Assembly (NCBI GenBank): GCA_011051615.1
Contig: DRKU01000067.1
Coordinates: forward strand, 1 to 32,464
Direction: 5' to 3'
Origin: Gammaproteobacteria bacterium
GTDB lineage: Bacteria; Pseudomonadota; Gammaproteobacteria; CAMYNG01
DNA: 32,464 bases
This document shows positions 17,186 through 25,705 of the stretch, one piece after another. A program made the translations under genes and the position numbers. The notes under the pieces are model-generated. The model saw nothing but the letters and a program-made list of their open reading frames with translations. It was not told where the DNA came from and made no database searches. Every line of letters starts with the position of its first letter. The stretch's first letter is position 1.

Positions 17186-18373
17186 TCAGAAACCGAGGCG
17201 GCCGGGGGCCGGTGCATCGCTACCCGTATAGCGCACACTCCTGCGCGTCGGTAGTTCATAGAACCACGTCAGCATGATGCGATAGTCGGTTTCCAGTTGC
17301 GGGCCGTTGAGATTGCGATACAGAGGTAGCGAGAACTGCGCATCGATGACATGCAGTGGCGCGGGTTGCCACTGGACGCCAAAAGTTGCAAAGGCCTGTG
17401 TGCCACCATAATTGTTTGGGTCCCAGAGGGGACTCATATAGGGTGAGGTGGGATCGCCCTGTACTGCGTGTCCCGAGGCACCAGTCAGGGCTTCATCTGC
17501 TTCACCGCGGATGCGGCCCTGGTGATGGAGATTGAGCTGTGCCTGCAGCAGGAAGTCATAGCGTATCTGGTACATGCTGTAGAAATCGATACGTGTCTCA
17601 TTGCCAAGCCGGTAGCCGCGGTCGTTGTCTTCGATACGGGCGGTGTACATGGCATTGACACCCCACCACCAGGGTGAACGCGATGCCTGGTAGAGAATGC
17701 CGATGGCAGGGTCGAAGGTTCCCGAGCCCAGTTGCATGCCATAAGGCAGGAGTTCCGTCTGACGCATGGCAAGCGGGTGAGTGGTGTTGCGTTCGTCGAT
17801 GGAACCCGTGGGAATGCTCAGACCAAGGAACAGTGAAGCCTGGCGTGTGGGCATGAGGGGATCATTGGCAAACAGGCGGTACTTGGCCATCAGCATGATA
17901 TCGGCCAGACCGTCGGATTCCATGGTGTAGCCACTAAGGCCGGTGAGAGTCTGCATGGCGGCATTGAATTTCATGTCCATGCGGTTGTCCTTCCACATGG
18001 CCATGATGCCGGCGAAGAAATCATCGCTGAAACTGTAGCCCACCGTGAGGTTGAGCATACGCATGTCCATGGAAAGGGGGGCGGCCATGTACTTGCCCGC
18101 TGCCGGCATGCCGAGGATGCTGTCTATGTCGATGGCGTCGGTACCGTCGCGCAGACCTTCCATGTGCATCAACATGGGACTGACCTTGAAGCGAAACTCC
18201 CAGGTCTCGGGTACGCCACCGCCGGGGATATTCATGGGCATATTGCCGCCACACTTCCCGCAGCACAGACCGACGTAGGCACTGGCTGCCGGTCCCCATA
18301 GCAGGAGGACAACGAACAGAAGTGCAGTGGTTGCCCGAGTAGAATACTGTGATAAAGTTTGTCGTGGTGTCAT
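17186..18373 (-). CDS. Outer-membrane beta-barrel protein with Cys/Met-rich N terminus
   Basis: I set the start at 18373 (395 aa), with AGGTGG seven bases upstream; the track's longer start is unsupported. A signal peptide ends near PAASA-YV, and the mature chain opens with YVGLCCGKCGGNMPMNIPGG, a cysteine- and methionine-rich stretch reminiscent of a soft-metal site. The remainder alternates short amphipathic strands ending in aromatic residues (e.g. NLTVGYSFSDDFFAGIMAMW, FATFGVQWQPAPLHVIDAQF) and finishes YRIMLTWFYELPTRR, typical of transporter-type barrels related to Phenol_MetA_deg. The N-terminal half is unusually methionine-rich (MLMHMEGL, MDMRML, MDMKFNAAMQ). Substrate unknown. Divergent from regB, with a palindromic operator between. 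Confidence 0.7.
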   Translation of the reverse strand: MTPRQTLSQYSTRATTALLFVVLLLWGPAASAYVGLCCGKCGGNMPMNIPGGGVPETWEFRFKVSPMLMHMEGLRDGTDAIDIDSILGMPAAGKYMAAPLSMDMRMLNLTVGYSFSDDFFAGIMAMWKDNRMDMKFNAAMQTLTGLSGYTMESDGLADIMLMAKYRLFANDPLMPTRQASLFLGLSIPTGSIDERNTTHPLAMRQTELLPYGMQLGSGTFDPAIGILYQASRSPWWWGVNAMYTARIEDNDRGYRLGNETRIDFYSMYQIRYDFLLQAQLNLHHQGRIRGEADEALTGASGHAVQGDPTSPYMSPLWDPNNYGGTQAFATFGVQWQPAPLHVIDAQFSLPLYRNLNGPQLETDYRIMLTWFYELPTRRSVRYTGSDAPAPGRLGF

Positions 18374-18440
18374 GGTGTTCCACCTGCTTGCTGTATGGCC
18401 TGGTAGCGAGACTAATGCCGATTTTCCCTGCTGAAAATGT

Positions 18441-18468
18441 GACATGATGTCGCGCGACAATTTGTCGC
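18441..18468. promoter_or_regulatory. Palindromic operator cluster, probable RegA box
   Basis: In the 159-bp gap between the barrel-protein gene and regB are three overlapping palindromes: GACATGATGTC (18441-18451), TGTCGCGCGACA (18448-18459) and GCGACAATTTGTCGC (18454-18468). The last is perfect and has the GCGAC-spacer-GTCGC form described for RegA/PrrA-type regulators. Its position in the divergent promoter region suggests that RegA controls both its own operon and the redox gene group. Confidence 0.65.
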
Positions 18469-18532
18469 ATCCCCTGTGTCACGCCCCCGTAGCTGGTAAA
18501 CTTCTCATTACAGGTAGTGATCAACACATTCC

Positions 18533-19855
18533 ATGGATCACCATAACGACGACAGTACATTGCCATCCACGCAGGACAGCGAAATGCGCGCAGCGCGGCA
18601 GCACCTGCGACTGCTTTTCCTGTTGCGTAACATCGCCCTTGGCGGGCAGGTGGCGGCATTCGTCGTTGCCATTGTCTATCTGCACATGCGCTTGCCTTAT
18701 GTACCGGCCATGGTGGTGATTGGTGTCATGGTGGGATTCAATCTCTGGACTCGCTATCGTTCCCGACATGCGACGAAGATCGGCGAAGGTGAGCTGTTCC
18801 TGCAATTATGCATGGATGCCATCAGCCTGACCGTGTTGTTGTATCTTGCCGGCGGTGCCACCAACCCTTTCACCGCCCTGTATCTTTTGCCCATCACTAT
18901 TTCGACGATCATTCTTCCCGCACGCTTTACCTGGCTGCTGGTTGGTTTGACGGTGCTTTGTTATTCCCTGTTGATCCCGTTCAACATTCCCCTGCCCATG
19001 AATCATGACCTGCATACCGCCAATACGGAGTTCAATCTGCATGTGCTTGGCATGTGGCTGGGATTTATCCTCAGTGCCGGTCTGGTTGCCTTCTTCGTGG
19101 TGCGCATGGGGGAATCACTGCGCCGCCAGGAGAGGCTGATCAACCAGCAGCGCGAGGAGAGCCTGCGCAATGAACGATTGCTCGCCCTGGGTACGCAGGC
19201 GGCGACCACGGCCCATGAACTGGGTACGCCCCTGCAGACCATCTCCCTGTTGATCGATGAGCTGGGGGAGTCCATTACCGACGAGGCGCAGACGACGGAG
19301 ATCCTGGCGACCCTGAAGATGCAGGTGGAACGGTGCAAGAATGCACTGGCAGAGTTGTCGGCGGTGGCGGGCAATCCGGCGGCCACCTCCGGGGGGCTGA
19401 TGGCGGTGGAAGAGTTTCTTGACGAATGGCAGGCTGGCTTGCAGGCATGCAACATGCGCATTACGCCGGTCGTGGTCTGTGGCAAGGGGCCGCCGGCCTG
19501 TTTCCTGCTGGTGGACCGGATGCTCTACCAGGCCCTCAATAATCTGGTCGACAATGCCGTGCGAGCCTGTGCGCACCGTGTTGCCGTGGCGGTGGAGTGG
19601 GATGAAGGTGTGCTCAGTATTGTTATTGAAGACGACGGCCCGGGTATGAACGAGGCAATCCTGCGCCTGTCATACACAGGACCGGTGGATACCGGGAAAG
19701 GTGGCATGGGGATAGGTCTGTTTCTCAGTCGCGCGGTCATCGAGCGTTTCGGCGGCCGACTGGCTTTTCGTGACAGGGAGAGTGGTGGTACCTGTGTCGA
19801 GGTTGTGTTACCGGTTCGGCAACAGAACGAGGAAACGGAGGATAGCAGATGGTGA
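18533..19855 (+). CDS. regB: Redox-sensing histidine kinase RegB/PrrB/ActS family
   Basis: Inner-membrane sensor kinase that answers to the ubiquinone pool and redox state. The 440-aa protein has about six membrane segments in residues 25-190. The loop GGATNPF at 107-113 is the quinone-interaction motif characteristic of RegB. The H-box is TAHELGTPLQT with H228, and the redox-active cysteine position of RegB is occupied by C268 in QVERCKNAL. N-box NNLVDNAVRAC, G1 EDDGPGMNEAI and G2 GKGGMGIGLFLS complete the ATPase domain. It overlaps regA by seven bases. RegB proteins are best known from alphaproteobacteria and also occur in gammaproteobacteria. Confidence 0.92.
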   Translation: MDHHNDDSTLPSTQDSEMRAARQHLRLLFLLRNIALGGQVAAFVVAIVYLHMRLPYVPAMVVIGVMVGFNLWTRYRSRHATKIGEGELFLQLCMDAISLTVLLYLAGGATNPFTALYLLPITISTIILPARFTWLLVGLTVLCYSLLIPFNIPLPMNHDLHTANTEFNLHVLGMWLGFILSAGLVAFFVVRMGESLRRQERLINQQREESLRNERLLALGTQAATTAHELGTPLQTISLLIDELGESITDEAQTTEILATLKMQVERCKNALAELSAVAGNPAATSGGLMAVEEFLDEWQAGLQACNMRITPVVVCGKGPPACFLLVDRMLYQALNNLVDNAVRACAHRVAVAVEWDEGVLSIVIEDDGPGMNEAILRLSYTGPVDTGKGGMGIGLFLSRAVIERFGGRLAFRDRESGGTCVEVVLPVRQQNEETEDSRW

Positions 19856-20376
19856 AGTCGCGCCTGTTGCTTGTGGACGACGATGAAGTATTCTGCCAGA
19901 CCATGGCGCGTGCGCTTACACGCCATGGGTTCGATGTGGTGATCGCCAGTTCCTCGCATGAAGCGCTCGAACGTGCAGATGGCACGAGCTGTGGTGTTAT
20001 CGATCTGCGTATCGGCCAGGACTCGGGGCTAAGTCTAATCGCAGAACTGCACCGGCGGTACCCGGGCATGAAACTTGTTGTGTTGACGGGCTTCGCCAGT
20101 ATCGCCACGGCCGTCGAGGCGATCAAACTTGGTGCCACTCACTATTTGACCAAGCCGGCGGATGCCGCAGAGATCGTTGCCGCCTTCGGTCGGGAGAGGG
20201 GGGACAGCAGCGCGGAGATCAGCGAGACCCCCATGTCGGTAAATCGCCTCGAGTGGGAGCACCTGCAACGTGTCCTCGCCGAGCATGACGGCAACATCTC
20301 CGCTGCCGCGCGTGCCATGGGGATGCATCGTCGTACGCTACAGAGGAAACTGCAGAAGAAACCCGTGCGCCGTTGA
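19849..20376 (+). CDS. regA: Response regulator RegA/PrrA/ActR family
   Basis: Cognate regulator of RegB, 175 aa. The receiver domain has the acidic pocket DDD at 10-12, the phospho-acceptor D52 in GVIDLRIGQDSGL, the Thr of VLTGFAS and the lysine of LTKPADA. The C-terminal Fis-type helix-turn-helix, RLEWEHLQRVLAEHDGNIS followed by AARAMGMHRRTLQRKL, is the near-invariant signature of RegA. The stop lies only nine bases from the convergent HDOD gene stop. The likely binding palindrome lies upstream of regB. Confidence 0.93.
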   Translation: MVKSRLLLVDDDEVFCQTMARALTRHGFDVVIASSSHEALERADGTSCGVIDLRIGQDSGLSLIAELHRRYPGMKLVVLTGFASIATAVEAIKLGATHYLTKPADAAEIVAAFGRERGDSSAEISETPMSVNRLEWEHLQRVLAEHDGNISAAARAMGMHRRTLQRKLQKKPVRR

Positions 20377-20385
20377 AGGTGTGCC

Positions 20386-21237
20386 CTAAGTTCCAAGCGC
20401 CCGTGCCGCGTAGCGGATCTCGTCCCGTGCCTGTTGCAGGATCTCAAGGCTGCCGTCTGCGCCCAGCTTGCTCACGGGCAGCTTGTGGAACACCGCGGTG
20501 TCGGTCATGGTGGGCAGGTCTTCGGGGTGGTTGTCACTACCGAACAACGCATGCATCTGTGCGACGATGATGATGTCACAGTAGTCGATGGCTTCACCGG
20601 TGTCCCGGTGCCAGTCCTCGGCATGTTCGGGGACCGCGGCGATATCGGGATCGAAATTCCATTTGTGCAATACCATGGAGCCCAGCAGACCGCGCAGGGA
20701 GGAGAGGCAATGATCCAGCAGGCCGGGTTTGTCCACCAGTTCGGTGTAGTCTTCGGCGTAGCGCAACAGGATCAATTCACCGATGTCATGGGTCAGCCCT
20801 GCGAGCATGGACTTCTCGGGCTGGATGGTTGGCGTGACGCCACCCAGCACACCGGCGATGGCGGCGATGTGGCGGCTATGGGCCCAGAGTTCGAGGATAC
20901 GTTGGCGGAAGGGGCTTGTCTCATGGGCGAATACACTGTTCATGGCCAGGCAGGTCACCAGGTCACGTACCGCGTCGAGTCCCAGGCGTGCGATCGCTGC
21001 GTGGGCACTGTCCACGGGTGAAAGGTGGGCAAAGGCCGCCGAGTTGGCGATCTGGATGATGCGGGCGGTGATGTTGGTCTCGGTCTGGATGATACGTGCC
21101 AGTTTGCCCAAATCGACATTGTCATTGGCCACGGCAGCGCGAACCCGCCATACCACGTCGGGCAGTGACGGCAGCTCGACGGTGCCGGCATTGCATTCAT
21201 CCATGACCTGTTCGGTCAGTTCTCGTACCACTTCCAT
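20386..21237 (-). CDS. HDOD domain protein
   Basis: Cytoplasmic HDOD-domain protein, 283 aa from the ATG at 21237. The HDOD fold starts near residue 17 (LPSLPDVVWRVRAAVAND) and includes NITARIIQIANSAAFA, VDSAHAAIARLGLDAVRDLVTCLA, HSRHIAAIAGVL and LAGLTHDIGELILL. The metal ligands of true HD phosphodiesterases are only partly kept, as is usual for HDOD, so it is more likely a signalling adaptor than an enzyme. No ribosome site is seen; a TATAAT on the minus strand (21252-21247) lies about ten bases before the ATG, which would give an almost leaderless mRNA. Downstream of moeB on the same strand and convergent with regA. Confidence 0.85.
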   Translation of the reverse strand: MEVVRELTEQVMDECNAGTVELPSLPDVVWRVRAAVANDNVDLGKLARIIQTETNITARIIQIANSAAFAHLSPVDSAHAAIARLGLDAVRDLVTCLAMNSVFAHETSPFRQRILELWAHSRHIAAIAGVLGGVTPTIQPEKSMLAGLTHDIGELILLRYAEDYTELVDKPGLLDHCLSSLRGLLGSMVLHKWNFDPDIAAVPEHAEDWHRDTGEAIDYCDIIIVAQMHALFGSDNHPEDLPTMTDTAVFHKLPVSKLGADGSLEILQQARDEIRYAARALGT

Positions 21238-21308
21238 AGGCGCGCCATTATAGTTGTACGGCGGGTTCTGGCTGTGTCGGCCCAATTATATGTGGACTTT
21301 AATCCCTC

Positions 21309-22052
21309 TCAGGAGCGACTGCATACCGGGCAGGCCGGATCCTTGCGCAGCTTCATGCTGCGCCATTCCATGGACATGGCATCGAGCAGCAGCAGGCGGC
21401 CATCAAGCGGCTGGCCGATGCCGAGCAGCACCTTGATGGCTTCCACGGCCTGCAGGGCGCCGATGGTGCCCACCACCGGGCCGAGGATACCGGTCTCGCT
21501 ACAGGTCTGTTCGTCCTCGCCTTCCTCGTGGTACAGGCAACGGTAACAGGGACTCTCGGGGCGCAGATTGAAGACGCTGAGTTGCCCCTCCATGCGCACG
21601 GCGGCACCCGAGACCAGCGGTTTCCCCGTCGCCACGCAGGCGGCATTGATGGCGAAGCGCGTGGCGAAGTTGTCCGAGCAGTCCAGCACGACGTCGACGG
21701 CGGCGCTGTGTTGCTGCAGGCCCGACTCATCAAGGCGATGACCGATGGTCTCGAGCCTTACTTCCGGATTGAGTGCCCTGAGGCGGGCCTGTGCCGAGGC
21801 AGTCTTGGGTATGCCGATGTGCTCGTTGTCGTGGAGGATCTGGCGTTGCAGGTTGGACAGGTCCACGCGGTCGTCGTCCACCAGCACCAGGCGGCCGACA
21901 CCGGCGGTGGCCAGGTACATGGCCGCCGGTGAGCCGAGTCCGCCGAGGCCGATGATCAGCACCGCCGACTCACGCAGGCGCTGCTGCCCGGCGGCATCGA
22001 TCTGTGGCAGCATGATCTGGCGGCTGTAACGCAGGAGCTGTTTGTCATCCAT
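21309..22052 (-). CDS. moeB: Molybdopterin-synthase adenylyltransferase MoeB (ThiF/HesA family)
   Basis: E1-like enzyme that adenylates the C terminus of a ubiquitin-like sulfur carrier (MoaD or ThiS). Start at 22052 (MDDKQLLRYSRQIMLPQID), 247 aa. The ATP-binding IIGLGGLGSPAAMYLA is at 33-48, DDDRVDLSNLQRQ at 59-71, and DCSDNFATR contains the conserved aspartate D127. Two zinc-binding CxxC pairs are present: C169/C172 (CYRC) and C241/C244 (CPVC). The TCSETGILGPVVG loop is standard. MoeB and ThiF cannot be separated by sequence alone. It follows the hemA-prfA-prmC group, a common gammaproteobacterial order, after a repeat-rich gap. Confidence 0.9.
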   Translation of the reverse strand: MDDKQLLRYSRQIMLPQIDAAGQQRLRESAVLIIGLGGLGSPAAMYLATAGVGRLVLVDDDRVDLSNLQRQILHDNEHIGIPKTASAQARLRALNPEVRLETIGHRLDESGLQQHSAAVDVVLDCSDNFATRFAINAACVATGKPLVSGAAVRMEGQLSVFNLRPESPCYRCLYHEEGEDEQTCSETGILGPVVGTIGALQAVEAIKVLLGIGQPLDGRLLLLDAMSMEWRSMKLRKDPACPVCSRS

Positions 22053-22098
22053 GGGCGCAGTATCGAATCTTGTGCCGTGTATCGCAAGGGAAGGGGGG

Positions 22099-22331
22099 AA
22101 ATCAGGGGCAAGGGGCGAGGGCCGAGTATCTGATCCCCGCCCCCTGTCCCCCGCCCTGAGGGCGGGGGGACCGGTGTTTTTCAGCAAACGAATAGCCCGG
22201 GTGACGCGAAGCGTAACCTGGTGAAGATGATCCCGGATTTCGGCCTGCGGCCTGCATCCAGGCCAGGGTATTCACCACGGGGACAGGGGGCGGGGATCAA
22301 ACGCCTGTTCCTCGCTACTCGCCACTCGCTA
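22099..22331. repeat. Repeat-rich gap between prmC and moeB with inverted 7-nt arrays
   Basis: Left array 22099-22126 is four 7-nt units (AAATCAG, GGGCAAG, GGGCGAG, GGCCGAG). Right array 22311-22331 is three units (CTCGCTA, CTCGCCA, CTCGCTA), and the last one contains the prmC stop codon. Inside is an exact 21-bp inverted repeat (22131-22151 and 22279-22299, core TGATCCCCGCCCCCTGT), a 9-bp GC hairpin with TGA loop (22148-22168) followed by a T run, and an imperfect hairpin around GGTGACGCGAAGCGTAACC (22197-22222). No gene is visible. It has the same overall plan as the gatA/gatB gap. Confidence 0.75.
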
Positions 22332-23174
22332 CTGTTTTTTCGCCAGGCTCAGGCGTTCATGCCCGGCGTGATCGCGTACGGTCTCGATGTTGCCCAGACC
22401 CTGTGCGGCGAGCAGGGTGCGCACGGCCTCGCCCTGATCGAAGCCGTGTTCCAGTAACAGCCAGCCGCCGGCTTCGAGGTGGGCCGGTGCGTTGGCGACA
22501 AGCCGGGCCAGATCGTCGAGTCCCCCGGGACCGGCGTGAAGTGCTTCGATGGGTTCGAAGCGCACATCGCCCTGTTGCAGGTGAGGATCGTCTACGGCCA
22601 CGTAGGGGGGGTTGGCGACGATAACATGGTAGCGGTGACCCTGCAGGGGTGCGAACCATTCCCCGACGAGGAAGGTGACGTTGCTGATGTGCAGTTGCCT
22701 GGCGTTGTCTCGTGCCACGGCGAGGGCCGCTTCGGATCGGTCTGTCGCCGTCACCGTGCAGCCGGGGCACTCATGGGCGAGGGCCAGCGCGATGGCGCCG
22801 CTGCCGGTACCGAGATCGGCGATGCGCCAGTCGGCCCTGGCGGGAATGCGTGCCAGGGCCTGTTCCACCAGCAGTTCGGTCTCGGGGCGCGGGATGAGGG
22901 TGTCGGGGGTGACGCGCAGGGGCAGGGACCAGAATTCCTGTTCACCGACGAGATAGGCCACCGGCTCGCCCGTGGCGCGGCGTTCGATCAGGGCGGAGAA
23001 GCTCGTCTGTACCGCGGGGTCGAGGACCTCCTCCGGCCAGGTATGCAGGTGGGTGCGCGAGACACCGAGGACGTGGGCGAGCAGGATCTCGGCATCGAGG
23101 CGCGCGCTGTCCGACTCCGTCAGTCGTTGCCGGGCGGCGGCAAGCTGCGCGGCGATAGTGGCGGGCGCAGACAT
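22329..23174 (-). CDS. prmC: Release factor glutamine methyltransferase PrmC (HemK)
   Basis: SAM-dependent methyltransferase that methylates the glutamine of the GGQ motif in release factors RF1 and RF2. The ATG at 23174 gives 281 aa; the track begins two codons earlier at a TTG. The N-terminal helical domain is followed by RPETELLVE (96-104), the SAM-binding ADLGTGSGAIALAL (119-132) and the catalytic NPPY (188-191). It sits ten bases after prfA, its substrate's gene. The TAG stop is formed by a copy of the 7-nt repeat that fills the downstream gap. Confidence 0.96.
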   Translation of the reverse strand: MSAPATIAAQLAAARQRLTESDSARLDAEILLAHVLGVSRTHLHTWPEEVLDPAVQTSFSALIERRATGEPVAYLVGEQEFWSLPLRVTPDTLIPRPETELLVEQALARIPARADWRIADLGTGSGAIALALAHECPGCTVTATDRSEAALAVARDNARQLHISNVTFLVGEWFAPLQGHRYHVIVANPPYVAVDDPHLQQGDVRFEPIEALHAGPGGLDDLARLVANAPAHLEAGGWLLLEHGFDQGEAVRTLLAAQGLGNIETVRDHAGHERLSLAKKQ

Positions 23175-23184
23175 GGGCAAGGCC

Positions 23185-24270
23185 TTATTCGTTGCTCATT
23201 TCGGCGAGCAGATCCATCTGGTGTTCATTGATGAGGGGATCGATGATCTCATCGAGGTTGCCGGCCATGATCTCGTCGAGCTTGTAGAGGGTCAGGTTGA
23301 TGCGGTGATCGGTGACGCGGCCCTGGGGAAAATTGTAGGTGCGAATACGCTCGGAGCGATCACCCGAGCCCACCAGCAGGCGACGGGTCTGCGCCTGCTC
23401 GGCCTGCTGTTTCTCCTGTTCCTGTTGCAACAGGCGTGACTGCAACAGCGACATGGCGCGCGCGCGGTTCTTGTGCTGCGAACGTTCGTCCTGGCATTCC
23501 ACCACGATGCCCGAGGGCAGGTGCGTGATGCGGATGGCCGAGTCGGTCTTGTTGACATGCTGGCCACCGGCGCCCGAGGCGCGAAAGGTATCCACCTTGA
23601 GGTCGGCCGGGTTGATGTCGATGGCGTCCACTTCGTCTATTTCCGGCATCACCGCCACGGTACAGGCCGAGGTGTGGATGCGGCCCTGGGATTCGGTCTC
23701 CGGCACACGCTGCACGCGGTGGCCGCCGGATTCGAACTTGAGTCGCGAATAGGCGCCCTTGCCGATGATGCGCAGGATGATCTCCTTGTAACCACCGTGT
23801 TCACCGGGGCTTTCGCTGATCACTTCCAGTTGCCACTTGCGTGCCTCGGCGTAGCGCGCATACATGCGGTAGAGATCACCGGCGAACAGGGCGGCCTCGT
23901 CGCCGCCGGTGCCGGCGCGGATCTCGAGGAAGATATTGCGCTCGTCATTGGGATCGGTGGGCAGCAGGAGTTTCTGCAGTTCCACTTCGAGGCGTTCACG
24001 CTCGGCACGCGCGTGTTCGATCTCATCTTCGGCCATGGCGCGCATCTCGGCGTCATCCTCGCTGAGCATCTTCTCGGCCTCGGCCAGGTTGGCCTCGTTG
24101 TCACGGTATTCACGGTAGCAGTTGACCACCGGTGTGAGTTGCGCGTGTTCCTGGGACAGGGTACGGAAGCGTTCCTGATCGGCGATGGTGTCGGGATCGG
24201 CGAGCAGGGCATTGATTTCTTCCATGCGCTCGTCAAGCCCCTCCAGTTTTTTCAGCAGGGATGGTTTCAC
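23185..24270 (-). CDS. prfA: Peptide chain release factor 1
   Basis: RF1, which terminates translation at UAA and UAG. Length 361 aa. The GGQ motif is at 235-237 in [17 protein letters not shown]. The codon-recognition tripeptide position reads P190-E-T192 in [19 protein letters not shown], where E. coli has PAT. The remaining blocks ([33 protein letters not shown]) are normal. It is located between hemA and prmC as in E. coli. Confidence 0.97.
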   Translation of the reverse strand: MKPSLLKKLEGLDERMEEINALLADPDTIADQERFRTLSQEHAQLTPVVNCYREYRDNEANLAEAEKMLSEDDAEMRAMAEDEIEHARAERERLEVELQKLLLPTDPNDERNIFLEIRAGTGGDEAALFAGDLYRMYARYAEARKWQLEVISESPGEHGGYKEIILRIIGKGAYSRLKFESGGHRVQRVPETESQGRIHTSACTVAVMPEIDEVDAIDINPADLKVDTFRASGAGGQHVNKTDSAIRITHLPSGIVVECQDERSQHKNRARAMSLLQSRLLQQEQEKQQAEQAQTRRLLVGSGDRSERIRTYNFPQGRVTDHRINLTLYKLDEIMAGNLDEIIDPLINEHQMDLLAEMSNE

Positions 24271-24281
24271 GGTGGTTGCAG

Positions 24282-25544
24282 TTAGTCGTTGGTGTCTTTG
24301 AGGTCAAGCAGTTCGCGGGCGATGGCGAGCACGTCCTTGCGGCCTTCGAAGGCGGCGCGGTTGAGCTGGGCCGTGGGGCTGTGGATGAGACGGCTGGTGA
24401 GCAGGCGCGCCAGTTCGTTGAGCACTTCCTCGGGATCCTTGCCGGCGGCGAGCTGGCGGCGCGCGTCGGCCAGCGTGTCGTCGCGGATGTGTTCGGCCTG
24501 TTCGCGGTAGTGGCGGATGGTCTGCACCGCGTCCAGCGAGCGTAGCCAGCCCATGAACTGCTCCACCTGGTTGTCGATGATCTCCTCGGCCTCCGCGGCG
24601 GCGGCGGCGCGCGAGCGACGATTCTCCTCGATGACCGCATGCAGGTCATCGACGGTGTAGAGATAGACGTCGTTGAGTTCGCCGGCCTCGGGCTCGATAT
24701 CACGCGGTACGGCGATGTCCACCATGAACATAGGGCGATGCTTGCGCTGCCTGAGGGCACGTTCCACCATGCCCTTGCCGAGGATGGGCAGCGGGCTGGC
24801 GGTGGAAGAGATGACAATATCCGCGTCGGCCAGCGCCTGCGGCACATCGGCGAGCACGATGGCCTCGCCACCGATCTGGCGGCTCAGCTGACGTGCGCGC
24901 TCGACGGTGCGATTGGCGATGATCATACGCTTGATGCCCTGTTCGCGCAGGTGGCGTGCCACCAGTTCGATGGTCTCGCCGGCGCCGATGAGCAGGGCGG
25001 TGTGGCGGCCGAGGTCGGAAAAGATCTGGCGCGACAGGCTAACCGCGGCGAAGGCTACCGACACCGGGTTGGCGCCGATGGCGGTGTCGGAACGCACCTG
25101 CTTGGCCACCGAGAAGGTGTACTGGAACAGGCGGTTGAGCAGGCGGCCAATGGTGCCGGCATCGCTGGCGGTATGATAGGCATCCTTGATCTGGCCAAGG
25201 ATCTGCGGTTCGCCCAGCACCAGCGAGTCGAGGCCGCTGGCGACGCGCAGGATGTGGCGCACGGCCTGGCTGTCAGGGTGGGCGTAGATGTAGGGCGCCA
25301 CTTCCTCGGCACCGAGCTTGTGGTACTGCCGGAACCATTCGATGATGGCGTTGGCATCCGGTGACTCGGCCTGGCAGATCAGCTCGGTGCGGTTGCAGGT
25401 GGAGATGATGGCGGCTTCGCTGACCGGCGCGTGGGCGAGCAGATCGCGCAGGGCCTCGCCCACCTGCTCGGGCTGGAAGGCCACGCGCTCACGGATCTCT
25501 ACCGGGGCGGTTTTATGATTGATGCCAAATGCGAGCAGGGTCAC
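24282..25544 (-). CDS. hemA: Glutamyl-tRNA reductase
   Basis: NADPH-dependent enzyme that reduces glutamyl-tRNA to glutamate-1-semialdehyde, the first committed step of tetrapyrrole synthesis in the C5 pathway. The 420-aa protein begins [23 protein letters not shown]. The catalytic cysteine is C50 in STCNRTEL. The substrate region [21 protein letters not shown] and the NADPH fold ([16 protein letters not shown]) are present, followed by the C-terminal dimerisation helix region. First gene of hemA-prfA-prmC, divergent from the TPR lipoprotein gene, as commonly seen with lolB nearby. The 161-bp divergent gap has no promoter I can assign firmly. Confidence 0.97.
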   Translation of the reverse strand: MTLLAFGINHKTAPVEIRERVAFQPEQVGEALRDLLAHAPVSEAAIISTCNRTELICQAESPDANAIIEWFRQYHKLGAEEVAPYIYAHPDSQAVRHILRVASGLDSLVLGEPQILGQIKDAYHTASDAGTIGRLLNRLFQYTFSVAKQVRSDTAIGANPVSVAFAAVSLSRQIFSDLGRHTALLIGAGETIELVARHLREQGIKRMIIANRTVERARQLSRQIGGEAIVLADVPQALADADIVISSTASPLPILGKGMVERALRQRKHRPMFMVDIAVPRDIEPEAGELNDVYLYTVDDLHAVIEENRRSRAAAAAEAEEIIDNQVEQFMGWLRSLDAVQTIRHYREQAEHIRDDTLADARRQLAAGKDPEEVLNELARLLTSRLIHSPTAQLNRAAFEGRKDVLAIARELLDLKDTND

Positions 25545-25705
25545 GGGCGGATACCGCTGATGGGTTCTGGGGGCAAACTTGAATTAGCCATTTCGATTGT
25601 GTCACAACGCCCACATTATAAAGGTAATTTCGCGTAAAGTTGTTTATAGTTTCCCCAGGCCGCTGCATCGTCGCATCAGGATTAGCCAAGGTTGGACCCC
25701 CAGGT

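Noticed and set aside
22148-22181. GC hairpin followed by TGTTTTT as an intrinsic terminator
   Set aside because: It would work only on the plus strand, where no gene lies upstream; the flanking genes are both on the minus strand. Kept as part of the repeat region.
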